Assembly (NCBI RefSeq): GCF_014174495.1
Contig: NZ_JACJHR010000006.1
Coordinates: 62,001-126,000, forward strand
Length of the DNA: 64,000 nucleotides
Reading direction: 5' to 3'
Source of the DNA: Amycolatopsis echigonensis
GTDB lineage: Bacteria; Actinomycetota; Actinomycetes; Mycobacteriales; Pseudonocardiaceae
The position numbers and the translations under genes were made by a program. The stretch's first letter is position 1; each line of letters starts with the position of its first letter. Shown here piece by piece: positions 8,074 to 17,132 of the stretch. The notes below the pieces were generated by a model, which had not been told where the DNA came from, ran no database searches, and saw only the letters and a list, made by a program, of their open reading frames with translations.

Positions 8074-9041
8074 CCGCCTCGGCCGTCCCCGTCTCCCGCC
8101 CGGCCGCGGCCGGGACCGGGGTGCTGCGCGCGGTCGCGACCAAGGTGGCGACCGCCGTCGTCGTGCTGTTTTTCGTGGCCACCGCGGCGTTTTTCCTCGT
8201 CCGGCTCTCCGGCGATCCGGTGAAGCTGATCCTCCCGCCGGACGCGACCGCGCACCAGGAGGCGGCCCTGCGGGCGAGCCTCGGCCTGGACCGGCCGCTG
8301 CTCGCGCAGTACCTCGACTACCTCGGCGGGCTGCCGCGTCTGAGGCTGGGCACGTCGCTCGTCTACGACCAGCCGGTCTCGGAGGTCCTGTTCTCGCGCG
8401 TGCCGGCAACGCTCGAACTCGCCGGGGCCGCGCTGCTGGTCGCGCTGGCGATCGCCGTTCCGGCGGGCACCTACGCGGCGACGAGGCGGGGCCGCGCGGG
8501 CGATTCCGGCGTGATGACCGGTGTCCTCATCGGACAGTCGACGCCCGCGTTCTGGGTCGGCATCCTGCTGATCCTGGTGTTCGCCGTGCAGTGGCAGGTG
8601 TTGCCCGCGTCCGGGTACGGCGGGCTGGAGCACCTGATCCTGCCCGCGGTCACGCTCGCGGTGTACTCGGTCGCGGTGATCGCCCGGCTGCTGCGGTCGT
8701 CGCTGATCGACGTGCTCGGTTCGGACTTCATCCGCACCGCCCGGGCGAAAGGCATGGGCACCGCCGGAGTCGTCCTCTCGCACGGCCTGCGCAACGCCGC
8801 GCTGCCGGTGGTCACCGTGGTCGGGCTCGAAGTCGGCACTCTGCTCGGCGGCGCGATCCTCACCGAGCAGGTGTTCTCCTGGCCGGGGCTCGGCCGGTTG
8901 ACCGTCGAGGCGATCCAGAACCGCGATTTCCCGCTCGTGCAAGCGGCCGTGCTGTTCTTCGCGGCCACGTTCGTCGTCGTGAACCTGCTTGTCGACCTGT
9001 CCTACACGCTGCTCGATCCGAGGGTACGGGTGACCACATGA
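8070..9041 (+). CDS. ABC transporter permease, DppB/OppB type
   Basis: A 323-aa inner-membrane permease beginning with GTG at 8070 inside the stop of the binding-protein gene (GTGA overlap). It has one N-terminal transmembrane helix ('VATAVVVLFFVATAAFFLV'), the DppB-type 'DPVKLILPPDAT...LGLDRPLLAQYLDYL' periplasmic segment, then about five further helices. The cytoplasmic EAA loop is visible as 'DFIRTARAKGMG...HGLRNAALPVV'. It ends 'SYTLLDPRVRV', the usual DppB terminus. It would pair with the next gene to form the membrane channel. Confidence 0.94.
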   Translation: MTASAVPVSRPAAAGTGVLRAVATKVATAVVVLFFVATAAFFLVRLSGDPVKLILPPDATAHQEAALRASLGLDRPLLAQYLDYLGGLPRLRLGTSLVYDQPVSEVLFSRVPATLELAGAALLVALAIAVPAGTYAATRRGRAGDSGVMTGVLIGQSTPAFWVGILLILVFAVQWQVLPASGYGGLEHLILPAVTLAVYSVAVIARLLRSSLIDVLGSDFIRTARAKGMGTAGVVLSHGLRNAALPVVTVVGLEVGTLLGGAILTEQVFSWPGLGRLTVEAIQNRDFPLVQAAVLFFAATFVVVNLLVDLSYTLLDPRVRVTT

Positions 9042-9922
9042 CCGCCGTGACCGTTGCCGTCCCGACCGCCCGGCCCAGCGTCGTGCGCGCGGTGCTGCGC
9101 AGCAAGCTGGGCGTCGTCGCGATCACCGTCCTGGCGCTGATGGTGCTGGTCGCAGTGTTCGCGCCGCTGATCGCCCCGTACGACCCGGGCGCGCAAGACC
9201 TTCTGGTGCGGCTCCACCCGCCGGCATGGGCGCACGGCGGCACCTCCGCCCACCTGCTCGGCACCGATCAGCTCGGCCGCGACATCCTGTCCCGGCTCTT
9301 CTACGGAGCCCGCGTTTCGCTGCTCGTGGGCGTGTGCGCGGCGCTGCTGGCCGGGCTCGTCGGCGCGGCGATCGGGCTGGTCGCCGGGTATCTCGGCGGC
9401 TGGTTCGACCGGATCCTCATGCGGATCGCCGACATCCAGCTCGCGTTCCCGTCGATCCTGCTCGCGCTCGCCGTCGTCGGCTTCCTCGGCTCCGGGCTGT
9501 GGTACGTCGTGCTCGTGCTCGGGTTCACCGGCTGGGTGTCCTACGCCCGGGTCATCCGGTCCGAGGTGCTTTCCTTGCGCACCAGGGAGTTCGTCACCGA
9601 GGCGCGGGCGATCGGCGTGCGCGGCGGGACCATCATGCGCCGGCACCTGCTGCCGAACGTGCTGGCTCCGCTCGCCACGATCGGCACGCTGCACGTCGCG
9701 GCGGCGATCGTGGCCGAGGCGTCGCTGAGCTACCTCGGCCTCGGCGTGCCGAAGCAGACCGTGACCTGGGGCGGGATGCTCAGCGACGGGCAGTTGTACC
9801 TCGGCACGTCGTGGTGGGTCGCGGTGTTCCCGGGGCTGGCGCTGATGCTCACCGCGCTGTCTGTCAACCTGACCGGCGACGTCCTGCGCGACGTCGCGGA
9901 CCCGAAGGCGTACCGCTCATGA
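9038..9922 (+). CDS. ABC transporter permease, DppC/OppC type
   Basis: A 294-aa permease with ATGA overlap to the preceding gene. Family features are the N-terminal 'SKLGVVAITVLALMVLVAVF' helix, 'APLIAPYDP' segment, 'HLLGTDQLGRDILSRLFYGARVSL' (DppC hallmark), the EAA loop 'FVTEARAIGVRGGTIMRRHLLPN', and C-terminal 'WWVAVFPGLALMLTALSVNLTGDVLRDVADPK'. About six membrane helices. It partners with the DppB-like protein and the two ATPases encoded next. Confidence 0.94.
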   Translation: MTAVTVAVPTARPSVVRAVLRSKLGVVAITVLALMVLVAVFAPLIAPYDPGAQDLLVRLHPPAWAHGGTSAHLLGTDQLGRDILSRLFYGARVSLLVGVCAALLAGLVGAAIGLVAGYLGGWFDRILMRIADIQLAFPSILLALAVVGFLGSGLWYVVLVLGFTGWVSYARVIRSEVLSLRTREFVTEARAIGVRGGTIMRRHLLPNVLAPLATIGTLHVAAAIVAEASLSYLGLGVPKQTVTWGGMLSDGQLYLGTSWWVAVFPGLALMLTALSVNLTGDVLRDVADPKAYRS

Positions 9923-10716
9923 GCGCTCTGCTGGAGATCGACGACCTGCGGATCGAATTCCGCCTCGCGACCGGGACCGTGCTGGCCGCCGACGGCGTGA
10001 GTTTCGCAGTGGACGCCGGGGAAACCCTCGCGGTGGTGGGGGAATCGGGAAGCGGCAAGACCGCGACGGCGCTGTCGGTGCTGCGGCTCAACCCGGAACC
10101 GCCGTGCGTGTACGCCGGGGGAGAGGTGCGCCTCGACGGACGCGACGTGCTTCGCCTGCCGGAGAAGGAACTCCGGCGGATCCGCGGCAACGACGTCGCG
10201 ATGGTGTTCCAGGACCCGATGACCAGCCTGAACCCGGTCAAGTGCGTCGGCGCGCAGGTGGCCGAGGTGCTGCGCCGGCATCAGGGCGCGACGCGGGCGC
10301 AGGCGCGCGCGGCGGCGGTGGAAGCGTTGCGGGAGGCCGGGATTCCCGATCCCGAGCGACGAGCCGGTCAGTACCCGCACCAGCTGTCCGGCGGGCTCCG
10401 TCAGCGCGTGATGATCGCGATGGCGCTCGTCGGACGGCCGCGGGTGCTGATCGCGGACGAACCGACGACGGCGCTGGACGTGACCGTCCAGGCGCGGATT
10501 CTCGATCTCCTGGTTGACCTGCAGCGCCAGCACGGCATGGCGATCGTGCTCATCACGCACGATCTCGGCGTCGTCGCCGAGGTCGCCGACCGGGTCGTGG
10601 TGCTGCGGTCGGGACAGGTGGTGGAAACCGGCGACGTGGTCCCGGTTTTCGGGCAGCCGCAGGAGGACTACACGCGCGAGCTGCTGCGTGCGACCCCGAA
10701 ACTGGAGCGGGTATGA
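9919..10716 (+). CDS. ABC transporter ATPase, DppD/OppD type
   Basis: A 265-aa nucleotide-binding subunit overlapping the upstream permease by ATGA. Walker A is 'GESGSGKTA', the signature is '[15 protein letters not shown]', Walker B is '[14 protein letters not shown]', and the switch His occurs in '[18 protein letters not shown]'. It is shorter than typical DppD (about 320 aa) and ends '[12 protein letters not shown]' without the usual C-terminal oligopeptide-transporter extension and its iron-sulphur cysteines. It forms a heterodimer with the next gene product. Confidence 0.94.
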   Translation: MSALLEIDDLRIEFRLATGTVLAADGVSFAVDAGETLAVVGESGSGKTATALSVLRLNPEPPCVYAGGEVRLDGRDVLRLPEKELRRIRGNDVAMVFQDPMTSLNPVKCVGAQVAEVLRRHQGATRAQARAAAVEALREAGIPDPERRAGQYPHQLSGGLRQRVMIAMALVGRPRVLIADEPTTALDVTVQARILDLLVDLQRQHGMAIVLITHDLGVVAEVADRVVVLRSGQVVETGDVVPVFGQPQEDYTRELLRATPKLERV

Positions 10717-11510
10717 CGAATCTCGTGGAGATGCGCGGGCTGCGCAAGCAGTATGGCGCGCTGGCCGCGGTGGACGATGTCGACCTCGACGTGCACGCCG
10801 GGGAAACCCTTGCCGTGGTAGGGGAATCAGGCTCCGGGAAGACGACGCTGACCCGGTTGCTGCTGCGGTTGGAAGAACCGAGCGCCGGTTCGGTGCGCTT
10901 CGCCGGCGCGGACCTGTGCGCGATGTCCGCCGTGCAGCTGCGGAAGGTGCGGCGGGAGATGCAGGTCGTGCTGCAGGATCCCTACTCCAGCATGAATCCG
11001 CGGTGGCGGATCACCGACGTGGTGGCCGAACCGCTGGTGACGCACGAGCGCGGGATGCGCGGCCGGCGCGGCCGGGCGAAGCTGCGGGAACGCGTCGGCG
11101 AACTGCTCGCCGAGGTCGGGCTTTCCCCGCGGATGCAGGACCGCCACCCGCACGAGTTCTCCGGCGGGCAGCGCCAGCGGATCTCGGTCGCGCGGGCGCT
11201 GGCGGTGCGGCCGCGGCTGGTGGTGCTGGACGAGCCGACGAGCGCGCTAGACGTCTCGGTGCAGGCGCAGGTTCTCGAGCTGCTCGCGGACCTGCAGAGC
11301 CGGTTCGGGCTGACTTATCTGTTCGTGTCGCACAACCTGGCCGTGGTGCAGCAGATCGCGGACCGGGTGGCGGTGATGTGCGCCGGGCAGGTGGTGGAGC
11401 TGGCCCCGGCGGACCGGCTGTTCCGCACGCCGGAGCACGAGTACACGCGGACCCTGCTGGACGCGGTGCCGAACCCGGACCCGCGAGCCCGCCGGCGGGT
11501 GGCCTCGTGA
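10713..11510 (+). CDS. ABC transporter ATPase, DppF/OppF type
   Basis: A 265-aa ATPase, last gene of the importer operon (ATGA overlap upstream). Walker A '[15 protein letters not shown]', Q-loop 'VLQDPYSSMNPRW', signature 'FSGGQRQRISVARAL', Walker B 'LVVLDEPTSALDVS', H-loop 'VSHNLAVVQQIADRV'. 'DPYSSMNPR' is characteristic of the F-type subunit. The gene ends only two bases before the convergent ROK gene, with no obvious terminator between. Confidence 0.94.
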   Translation: MTNLVEMRGLRKQYGALAAVDDVDLDVHAGETLAVVGESGSGKTTLTRLLLRLEEPSAGSVRFAGADLCAMSAVQLRKVRREMQVVLQDPYSSMNPRWRITDVVAEPLVTHERGMRGRRGRAKLRERVGELLAEVGLSPRMQDRHPHEFSGGQRQRISVARALAVRPRLVVLDEPTSALDVSVQAQVLELLADLQSRFGLTYLFVSHNLAVVQQIADRVAVMCAGQVVELAPADRLFRTPEHEYTRTLLDAVPNPDPRARRRVAS

Positions 11511-11512
11511 GC

Positions 11513-12442
11513 TCAGAGCTTCGACAGGACCAGACCGGCGCCGCCGAGAAGGGCGACGTCGTCGGCGGGGCTCTCGTTCACGACCACCCGCGGCGGTTCG
11601 GCGCCGGTGGCCCACGACGAGTCCTCGCGCAGCCGCTGCTCGATGCGGGCGCGGAAAGGGTCGCCGCCCTCGGCCGCTTCGCCGTGCAGGACGAACAAAC
11701 CCGGGGCGAAAAGCTGCTGGATGTTCACCAGCCCGAGCGCGATGTTGCCCGCGTACTCGTCCAGGAGCGGGTCGCCGGCGAGTCCGCGCACGGTCTGCGC
11801 GGCGAGGCCTCGCCGCTGCGCTTCGCCGCGCAGCCACGGCGTGGTCGCGACAGTTTTCCAGCAGCCGCGCGCACCGCAGGTGCATTCGCGGCCGCTCGCG
11901 GCGACCGTCATGTGCGCGCCGCTGCGGCCGCCGGGCGGGGCGAGGACTTCGCCGTCGAACAGCAGTCCGACGCCGAGCACTTCGCCGGTCGAGACCGACG
12001 CGAAGGTGCTGCGGCCCTGGCCTGGCCCGAACCAGCGGTCGCCGAGGACCTGCAGGCGGGCGCGGTGCTCGACGTGGACCGGGACCCCGGCCAGGCGGCC
12101 GAGTACCTCGGCAATCGGGTAGCCGTGCAGCGCCGGCACCTCGTGCACTTCGATGATCGTCCCCGAGCTGGCGTCGACCAGCCCGGCGGAGGCGACCCCG
12201 ATCGCGGCCGGCGCGGTCGGGAACCGAGCCACTTCGGCGAGCGCGGCCGCGATGCCCGCCGGGGCGGCGGTGCGCGCGTAGGTCGCTTCGGCGCGCCACC
12301 GCACCGCGCCCGCCAGATCCAGCAGCGCGGCGCGGATGCGGCCGGGGAGCAGTTCGACCGCGCCGAGCACCGGCCCAGCCGCGGACGGCGCCGCGACCGG
12401 CGCGGGAACCAGCCGCAGGGCCGGGCGTTCGCCGGAATTCAT
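11513..12442 (-). CDS. Degenerate ROK-family protein (probably not a sugar kinase)
   Basis: A 309-aa protein with ROK fold features: a zinc-binding block 'CTCGARGCWKTV' (ROK CxCGxxGCxE), 'GAHMTVAASGREC' preceding it, and a C-terminal 'NIALGLVNIQQLFAPGLFVLHG'. Kinase motifs are missing: the ATP-phosphate loop DxGxT is replaced by 'VELLPGRI', and the catalytic Asp region (normally ND-A-N) reads 'VEHRARLQVLGDRW'. The N-terminal HTH of NagC/XylR-type ROK repressors is absent as well. It may be a sugar sensor or a dead kinase. It is convergent with the importer and divergent from the creatininase-family gene. Confidence 0.75.
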   Translation of the reverse strand: MNSGERPALRLVPAPVAAPSAAGPVLGAVELLPGRIRAALLDLAGAVRWRAEATYARTAAPAGIAAALAEVARFPTAPAAIGVASAGLVDASSGTIIEVHEVPALHGYPIAEVLGRLAGVPVHVEHRARLQVLGDRWFGPGQGRSTFASVSTGEVLGVGLLFDGEVLAPPGGRSGAHMTVAASGRECTCGARGCWKTVATTPWLRGEAQRRGLAAQTVRGLAGDPLLDEYAGNIALGLVNIQQLFAPGLFVLHGEAAEGGDPFRARIEQRLREDSSWATGAEPPRVVVNESPADDVALLGGAGLVLSKL

Positions 12443-12483
12443 GCGGTCACGATGCCACGCGCCGCGCCGAGAAGGGAGGCCAC

Positions 12484-13236
12484 ATGTCCGAACTGACGCG
12501 AATGACCTGGCGGGAGACGCGCGCCGCCGGGCGGTCCGCCATCGCGGTTGTGCCGATCGGCTCGCAGGAACAGCACGCCGGGCACCTGCCGATGGGCACC
12601 GACACGATGCTCGCCGAAGCCGTCACCGACGCAGCGCTGGCCCGGCTCGGCGGCGACCCGGAGGTGGTGCGGCTGCCCGCGCTGCCGTTCGGCCATAGCC
12701 CGCACCACCTGTTCGCGGCCGCGGTGTCGCTGCGCGCCTCGACGCTGCAGGCGGTGCTGGACGACGTGCTCGACTCCCTGGCCACCAGCGGATACCGGCG
12801 CGTGATGATCGTCAACGGCCACGGCGGCAACGACGAGATCATGCGGCTCGCGGTGAAGCAGTACGTGCTGCGCGCGGACGTCGCGCTCGCCGCGTGCTCG
12901 TACTTTTCGGTCGGCGACGGCCAGGTGCCCGGGCACGCGGGGATGTTCGAGACCTCGCTCATGCTCGCGGCGCACCCGGACCTGGTGCGCCCGCCGGAGC
13001 CGCGGCCGGTCGTCGACCCGCCGCCGCTGTTCTACGACTCGCCGTACCCCGGGCTGACCGTCGAACGGCACGGCGAATGGGCCCGCGCCGGCGGGACCAC
13101 CGACGACGCCGCCGCGGCCACCGCCGCGCACGGCGCGGAACTGCTCGCCGGGCGCAGCGCCGCGCTTGCCGAGGCGATCCGGGCGTTCGACCGCAGCACC
13201 CGCGACAGCCACGCATCCACCGAAGGGGCGCAATGA
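12484..13236 (+). CDS. Creatininase-family amidohydrolase
   Basis: A 250-aa protein with the metal-site motifs of the creatininase family: 'PIGSQEQHAGHLPMGTD' (Glu, His and Asp ligands), 'GHSPHH', 'IVNGHGGN' and 'GHAGMFETS' (Glu ligand). Family members hydrolyse creatinine, N-formyl or lactam-type cyclic amides. ATG start with GGGAGG four bases upstream. The stop overlaps the start of the following enolase-family gene (ATGA), so both are cotranscribed. Substrate unknown; context of sugar-acid and peptide genes does not point to creatinine itself. Confidence 0.9.
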   Translation: MSELTRMTWRETRAAGRSAIAVVPIGSQEQHAGHLPMGTDTMLAEAVTDAALARLGGDPEVVRLPALPFGHSPHHLFAAAVSLRASTLQAVLDDVLDSLATSGYRRVMIVNGHGGNDEIMRLAVKQYVLRADVALAACSYFSVGDGQVPGHAGMFETSLMLAAHPDLVRPPEPRPVVDPPPLFYDSPYPGLTVERHGEWARAGGTTDDAAAATAAHGAELLAGRSAALAEAIRAFDRSTRDSHASTEGAQ

Positions 13237-14360
13237 AGATCACCGACGTCGACGTGCGGGTCGTCAATCTGCCGCTGACCAACCCGTTCACCAGCTCGTT
13301 CGAGACGAAGACCGGCGAAACCCGCACCGTGGTGCGGCTGCGCACGGACACCGGGGCGCAGGGCTGGGGCGAGACGATGTGGGGCCGCCCGGTCGCCGAG
13401 CTGACGCGGAAACTGGGCGCGGAGATGATCGGGACCAGCCCGTTCGCGCTCGAAGCGTTCCACCGTCGCCACCACATGGTCCCGTTTTTCCACGGCTACC
13501 TCGGCTATGCCGCGCTCGCCGCGCTGGACGTGGCGTGCTGGGATCTCATCGGCCGCGCGACCGGCCAGTCGGTGACCGACCTCCTCGGCGGCCCGGTGCG
13601 CACCGAGGTACCGATCACCGCGCTGATCACCCGCGCCGACGCACCCGGCGCGAAAGGCGCGGAACTGGCGCAGGTCCTGGCCGAGCACACGGCGAAAGTG
13701 GTGGCCGAAGGCGGTTTCACGGCCGTGAAGCTGAAGGGCACCCGGGACATGCGCGGGGATGTCGAGATCCTGCGTGCGCTGCGGAGCGCATTGCCGGAGG
13801 TCGAGCTTCGCGTCGACCCCAACGCCGCGTGGTCGGTGCCCGACTCGATCCGCGCCGGGCTCGCGCTGGAGGAGCTGGACCTGGAATACCTCGAGGACCC
13901 GTGCGTCGGCATCGAAGGAATGAGCCAGGTGCGCGCGAAAGTGCGGATTCCGTTGTGCACCAACATGTGCGTAGTCCGCTTCGAGGAGTTCGCCCCGGCA
14001 GTGCGCCTCGGCGCGGTCGATGTGATCCACGGCGACGTGTACAAATGGGGCGGCATCTCGGCCACCAAGGCGCTCGCCGCGCACTGCGAAACGTTCGGCC
14101 TGGGCATGAACCTCCACAGCGGCGGCGAACTCGGCATCGCGACCGCCGCTCACCTGGCGGTAGTCGCGAGCACCCCGGTGCTCTCCCGCGCGATCGACAG
14201 CATGTACTACCTGCACGCGGACGACATCGTGGCACCGCTGCACCTGTCGAACGGCCGGCTGAGGGTGCCGTCCGGGCCGGGACTGGGGGTCGAGGTGGAC
14301 GAGGAGAAGCTGGCGTTCTACGCGGCGAAGAACGAGAGGGAAGGCGACTTGACTGGCTGA
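13233..14360 (+). CDS. Enolase-superfamily dehydratase, glucarate-dehydratase-like
   Basis: A 375-aa mandelate racemase/enolase superfamily protein. K166-L-K168 gives the KxK base, D195 and N197 lie in 'RVDPNAAW', E221 in 'LEDP', N243 in 'LCTNMCV' (Asn as third metal ligand is a glucarate-dehydratase hallmark), and H295 in 'MNLHSGGELGIATAAHLAV'. It is about 70 residues shorter than typical D-glucarate dehydratase, so the precise substrate may differ. It overlaps the creatininase gene by four bases. Expected chemistry is base-assisted dehydration of an aldonic or aldaric acid. Confidence 0.88.
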   Translation: MKITDVDVRVVNLPLTNPFTSSFETKTGETRTVVRLRTDTGAQGWGETMWGRPVAELTRKLGAEMIGTSPFALEAFHRRHHMVPFFHGYLGYAALAALDVACWDLIGRATGQSVTDLLGGPVRTEVPITALITRADAPGAKGAELAQVLAEHTAKVVAEGGFTAVKLKGTRDMRGDVEILRALRSALPEVELRVDPNAAWSVPDSIRAGLALEELDLEYLEDPCVGIEGMSQVRAKVRIPLCTNMCVVRFEEFAPAVRLGAVDVIHGDVYKWGGISATKALAAHCETFGLGMNLHSGGELGIATAAHLAVVASTPVLSRAIDSMYYLHADDIVAPLHLSNGRLRVPSGPGLGVEVDEEKLAFYAAKNEREGDLTG

Positions 14361-14496
14361 GCGCGCCGGGACGCGCACCCGGTGCCGCATTCCCGCTCGA
14401 GCTCCGGGTCGAGAAAGCATTGGGATTGACGCGGATGGGCCAGGTGTCCCGGCACCCGTCAGGTTGTGGTTCCTCGGAGTGCCGGCTGGTACGGCA

Positions 14497-15153
14497 TCAT
14501 GGCGGTGGGAGGACATCCGCGACGTCGGCGACCTGGTTGAGGAACGCGTCGGACGGGCGGCCCGTGATCGGGTCGGTTTCGGCGATGACGACCAGCTTCC
14601 CGTCCTGCCGCGACCGGTAGTGCTTTCCGGTGAAACGAAAGCCGCCTGCTTCGAGAACCTTTGTTCCGAACGGGGTGACGTCACCGGATCCGTACGTGTC
14701 TTCCAGCCTGCGGAGCTGTACGGCTGATTCGGCCGACGGCATCTTCACCCACGTGCCCGATCCGGCGATCGTATTTCCGTTGCTGTCCTGCACGACGAAC
14801 AGCAGCTGGTCGAGCTTTTGGCACGGGTGGCGCAGGAAGAACTGTTGAACCTGGCCGAACGACTGGACGGCGCAGCGCAGCTCCTTCCCGATCTCCTTCC
14901 TGACCTCCTTGAGAGCGAGCCGTCGCCATGCCTCGGCGCGATCGCCGTTGCGGGCGGCCTTCTTGCTGTTGGCGGTGTCCGAGCCGGACACGCTCTTGGT
15001 CGTCGCGGCGTCGAGTCCGGCGCCGACCGAAGTGACTGTGTCTCCGCCGCTTGCCGCCCCCACGACTGTCGCCAAGACGGCCGCGGTTAAAACGCCGCCG
15101 GTCTTGATCCATTTGCCGTCGGGGCCTCTGGGCTGGTTCGGGTCGAAAGGCAC
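14497..15153 (-). CDS. Hypothetical exported or membrane-anchored protein
   Basis: A 218-aa protein of unknown function. The GTG at 15153 is preferred because AGGAG lies eight bases upstream and yields the N-terminus 'VPFDPNQPRGPDGKWIKTGG', after which comes a hydrophobic stretch 'VLTAAVLATVVGAASGG' (residues about 21-37) that could be a signal or anchor. The body has 'CAVQSFGQVQQFFLRHPCQK' with two Cys, and 'DQLLFVVQDSNGNTIAGSGTWVKM', suggesting a small beta-rich extracellular domain. No homologue is recognised. It stands alone between the enolase gene and a decayed Trypco2 gene. Confidence 0.7.
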   Translation of the reverse strand: MPFDPNQPRGPDGKWIKTGGVLTAAVLATVVGAASGGDTVTSVGAGLDAATTKSVSGSDTANSKKAARNGDRAEAWRRLALKEVRKEIGKELRCAVQSFGQVQQFFLRHPCQKLDQLLFVVQDSNGNTIAGSGTWVKMPSAESAVQLRRLEDTYGSGDVTPFGTKVLEAGGFRFTGKHYRSRQDGKLVVIAETDPITGRPSDAFLNQVADVADVLPPP

Positions 15154-15372
15154 GCGCTGCGCTCCTGAGCTGAGTCGGGGACGGCTCGACTTTGTCGTAA
15201 CAGAAGCCGGCCGAAAGCTGCGAGCACGAGAATCATCTGATCGTCTCACTCTCTGCAGTTCCGCGGTGATGCATTCGGATACTTCCTGCGGCACATCGGA
15301 ATCGCTTCTCCACACGCAGAGGCACGGCCTGTTGTGGAGCGGTGCTGGTGGGGCAGGTGGAATTGCAGGGCG

Positions 15373-15690
15373 ATGGAGATCGAATTGGCGGATGCGGTGG
15401 CGTCGGTGCGGGACGAGTTGCTGGAGGCTGCTTCCCAGAGCGCGGGTGCTGGGGTGGAGTTCGTGACGGGTCCAGCGGAACTGGAGTTCGCGGTCGAGTT
15501 GCGACGGGATGCGAAGGCGAATGCGGTGGTGGTGGCGACCTGCTCGTCGCAGGGGAGAAGGACCGGCGGGCGGGTCCGGGCGATGTATCAGGGCAGGTCG
15601 GTCGCTGACCGGAGAGGGTGCCGAGCACTCTGGGGGACCATCTGAACGGCGGGTGCGTTCTGGCTGCGAGGGTTGTTCGAGGAGTTCGCT
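15373..15690 (+). pseudogene. Trypco2-like small protein gene, frameshifted
   Basis: The frame from ATG 15373 gives 'MEIELADAVASVRDELLEAA' followed by 'FVTGPAELEFAVELRRDAKA'. This matches the trypsin-co-occurring domain 2 pattern (ELADA...LR.EL..A...F.VGP.ELEFTVEL) found beside trypsin-like proteases in actinomycetes. The expected C-terminal half is split across other frames: 'LLVAGEKDRRAGPGDV' in one and 'PERVPSTLGDHLNGG' in another. The uninterrupted first frame stops at 15645 with non-homologous sequence. The gene therefore looks like a decayed copy with at least two frameshifts. No trypsin-like partner is present. Confidence 0.5.
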
Positions 15691-15858
15691 ACTGCCGCTG
15701 GGTGTGAGCCCGGACTAGGCTGCCCTGGTGCGCGAGGGGGCTCTCGCTACTCAAGCTTCCGTCGGATGCTCTGTCGTCCAGCGTCGAGCTGGCACGAGAG
15801 CTCATGCGCGCGGACGTCGGCCCCGCAGCGGGAGAGGAGCGGTCGTCGACCCCTCGCC

Positions 15859-17064
15859 TCAGATGTCGCCGAGGAGCCGTGCCGCCTTGATGCTGAGGTG
15901 CAGGACGAGGCGGCGTTCCCCGTCGCTGAGGTCGAAGCCGGTGAGGTCCTCGATGCGGCGGAGCCGGTAGTAGATCGTCGCCCGGTGCACACCCAGGAGC
16001 TCGGCCACCGCACGAGATTCGCCCGCGCGGTCGAGGTACGTTTCCGCGGTGACGAGGAGCTCGGGATCGGCGTCGACGAGCGCGGCGATCGCCGGCGCGG
16101 CTCCCATGCTGCGGAGCTGCTCGCGCGGCTGAGCGGCGAGCAAGGCGTAGATCCCCAGCGCGTCGTGGCGGGCGACGGGCCGGAACCGGGGGATGACGTC
16201 GGCGACCCGGATCGCGTCGAGAGCCTGCTCGTACGAGGTCGCGGCGTCGGCCAGGCGCGTTGCCGGACGGCCCACGCCGGCGACGACGGCCTGCCACCGG
16301 TCAGCGCGTCCCAGGCGCTGCTCCACCGACGAGCACATCTCTTCCGCGAGTCGCGGAACCCGCTCCAGCGCGCGCTGCGTCACGACGAGCAGTCCGTGGC
16401 GGGGGCGGATCAAGACCATGCTTTCGCGGACCGGCGTGGCGGTCGCTGCAGTGCGCAGAGCCGCGCCGAGCACCAGCCGGTCGCCCGCGTCGACCTCTTG
16501 CCCGGCCACCGGCAAGGGCGCGACGACGATGACGATCACGCCGTCGCGCGCCGCGAAGAGCTCTGATTCCACGAGCCCGTCGGCAGCGAGGGCGCGAGCC
16601 GCGGGGTCCTCCGACATCAGGTCCCGGAGGAACTCCCCGACGCGGGCGTCGTGCAGCTCGCCCAGCGCCCGCTCCCGGAACAGCACTTCCGCGGCTTCTC
16701 CGGCGGCAACACCGGCGAGAGCGAGCCCCGCGGCGTCCACCGGCTCGTCGGCGTCGATGAGCCACAGGTAGCCGAACTGGACGCCTTGAAACCGGATCGG
16801 GATCGCAACCCGAGGAAGCAGGCCGAGCTCCTCGGCAGCGGGGAGGCGTACCGGTCCCTCGGCGCGGGAAAGTCTGAAGCCCCGTAACCAGGCCACCCCC
16901 TCGGGGGGAGCTTCGCGAGTCAGGATCACCCGCGCTCGCATGTCGTCGATCGGACCGGCCTGCGCGCTGTAGGCGAGCAGCCGGAAGTGGACGTCGTCGA
17001 TCGCGACCGCCCGGCCCAGCTGCCTGGACAGAGTGTCCACCACCCGCTGCAGGTCTTCGCTCAC
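15859..17064 (-). CDS. PucR-family transcriptional regulator (CdaR-like)
   Basis: About 400 aa. The C-terminus carries the PucR helix-turn-helix ('VAELLGVHRATIYYRLRRIEDLTGFDLSDGERRLVLHLSIKAARLL'), the centre a CdaR GGDEF-like domain ('WQAVVAGVGRPATRLADAATSYEQALDAIRV'), and the N-terminus a GAF-like sensor ('DTLSRQLGRAVAIDDVHFRLLAYSAQ'). GTG at 17064 gives the natural N-terminus 'VSEDLQRVV'; an ATG at 17112 would add 16 residues and has no better ribosome site. PucR proteins control purine, amino-acid or amide catabolism. It is the last gene of a minus-strand cluster of D-amino-acid/dipeptide enzymes and probably regulates them. Confidence 0.9.
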   Translation of the reverse strand: MSEDLQRVVDTLSRQLGRAVAIDDVHFRLLAYSAQAGPIDDMRARVILTREAPPEGVAWLRGFRLSRAEGPVRLPAAEELGLLPRVAIPIRFQGVQFGYLWLIDADEPVDAAGLALAGVAAGEAAEVLFRERALGELHDARVGEFLRDLMSEDPAARALAADGLVESELFAARDGVIVIVVAPLPVAGQEVDAGDRLVLGAALRTAATATPVRESMVLIRPRHGLLVVTQRALERVPRLAEEMCSSVEQRLGRADRWQAVVAGVGRPATRLADAATSYEQALDAIRVADVIPRFRPVARHDALGIYALLAAQPREQLRSMGAAPAIAALVDADPELLVTAETYLDRAGESRAVAELLGVHRATIYYRLRRIEDLTGFDLSDGERRLVLHLSIKAARLLGDI

Positions 17065-17132
17065 GCCAACCGCGTGCCTTCCCTCGTTCGCGGCGCCGCC
17101 GCGACACTCCATGTCCGCGCGTGAGACTAACT

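Noticed and set aside
13032-14684. A 550-residue minus-strand frame
   Set aside because: Antisense to the glucarate-dehydratase-like gene and without motifs.
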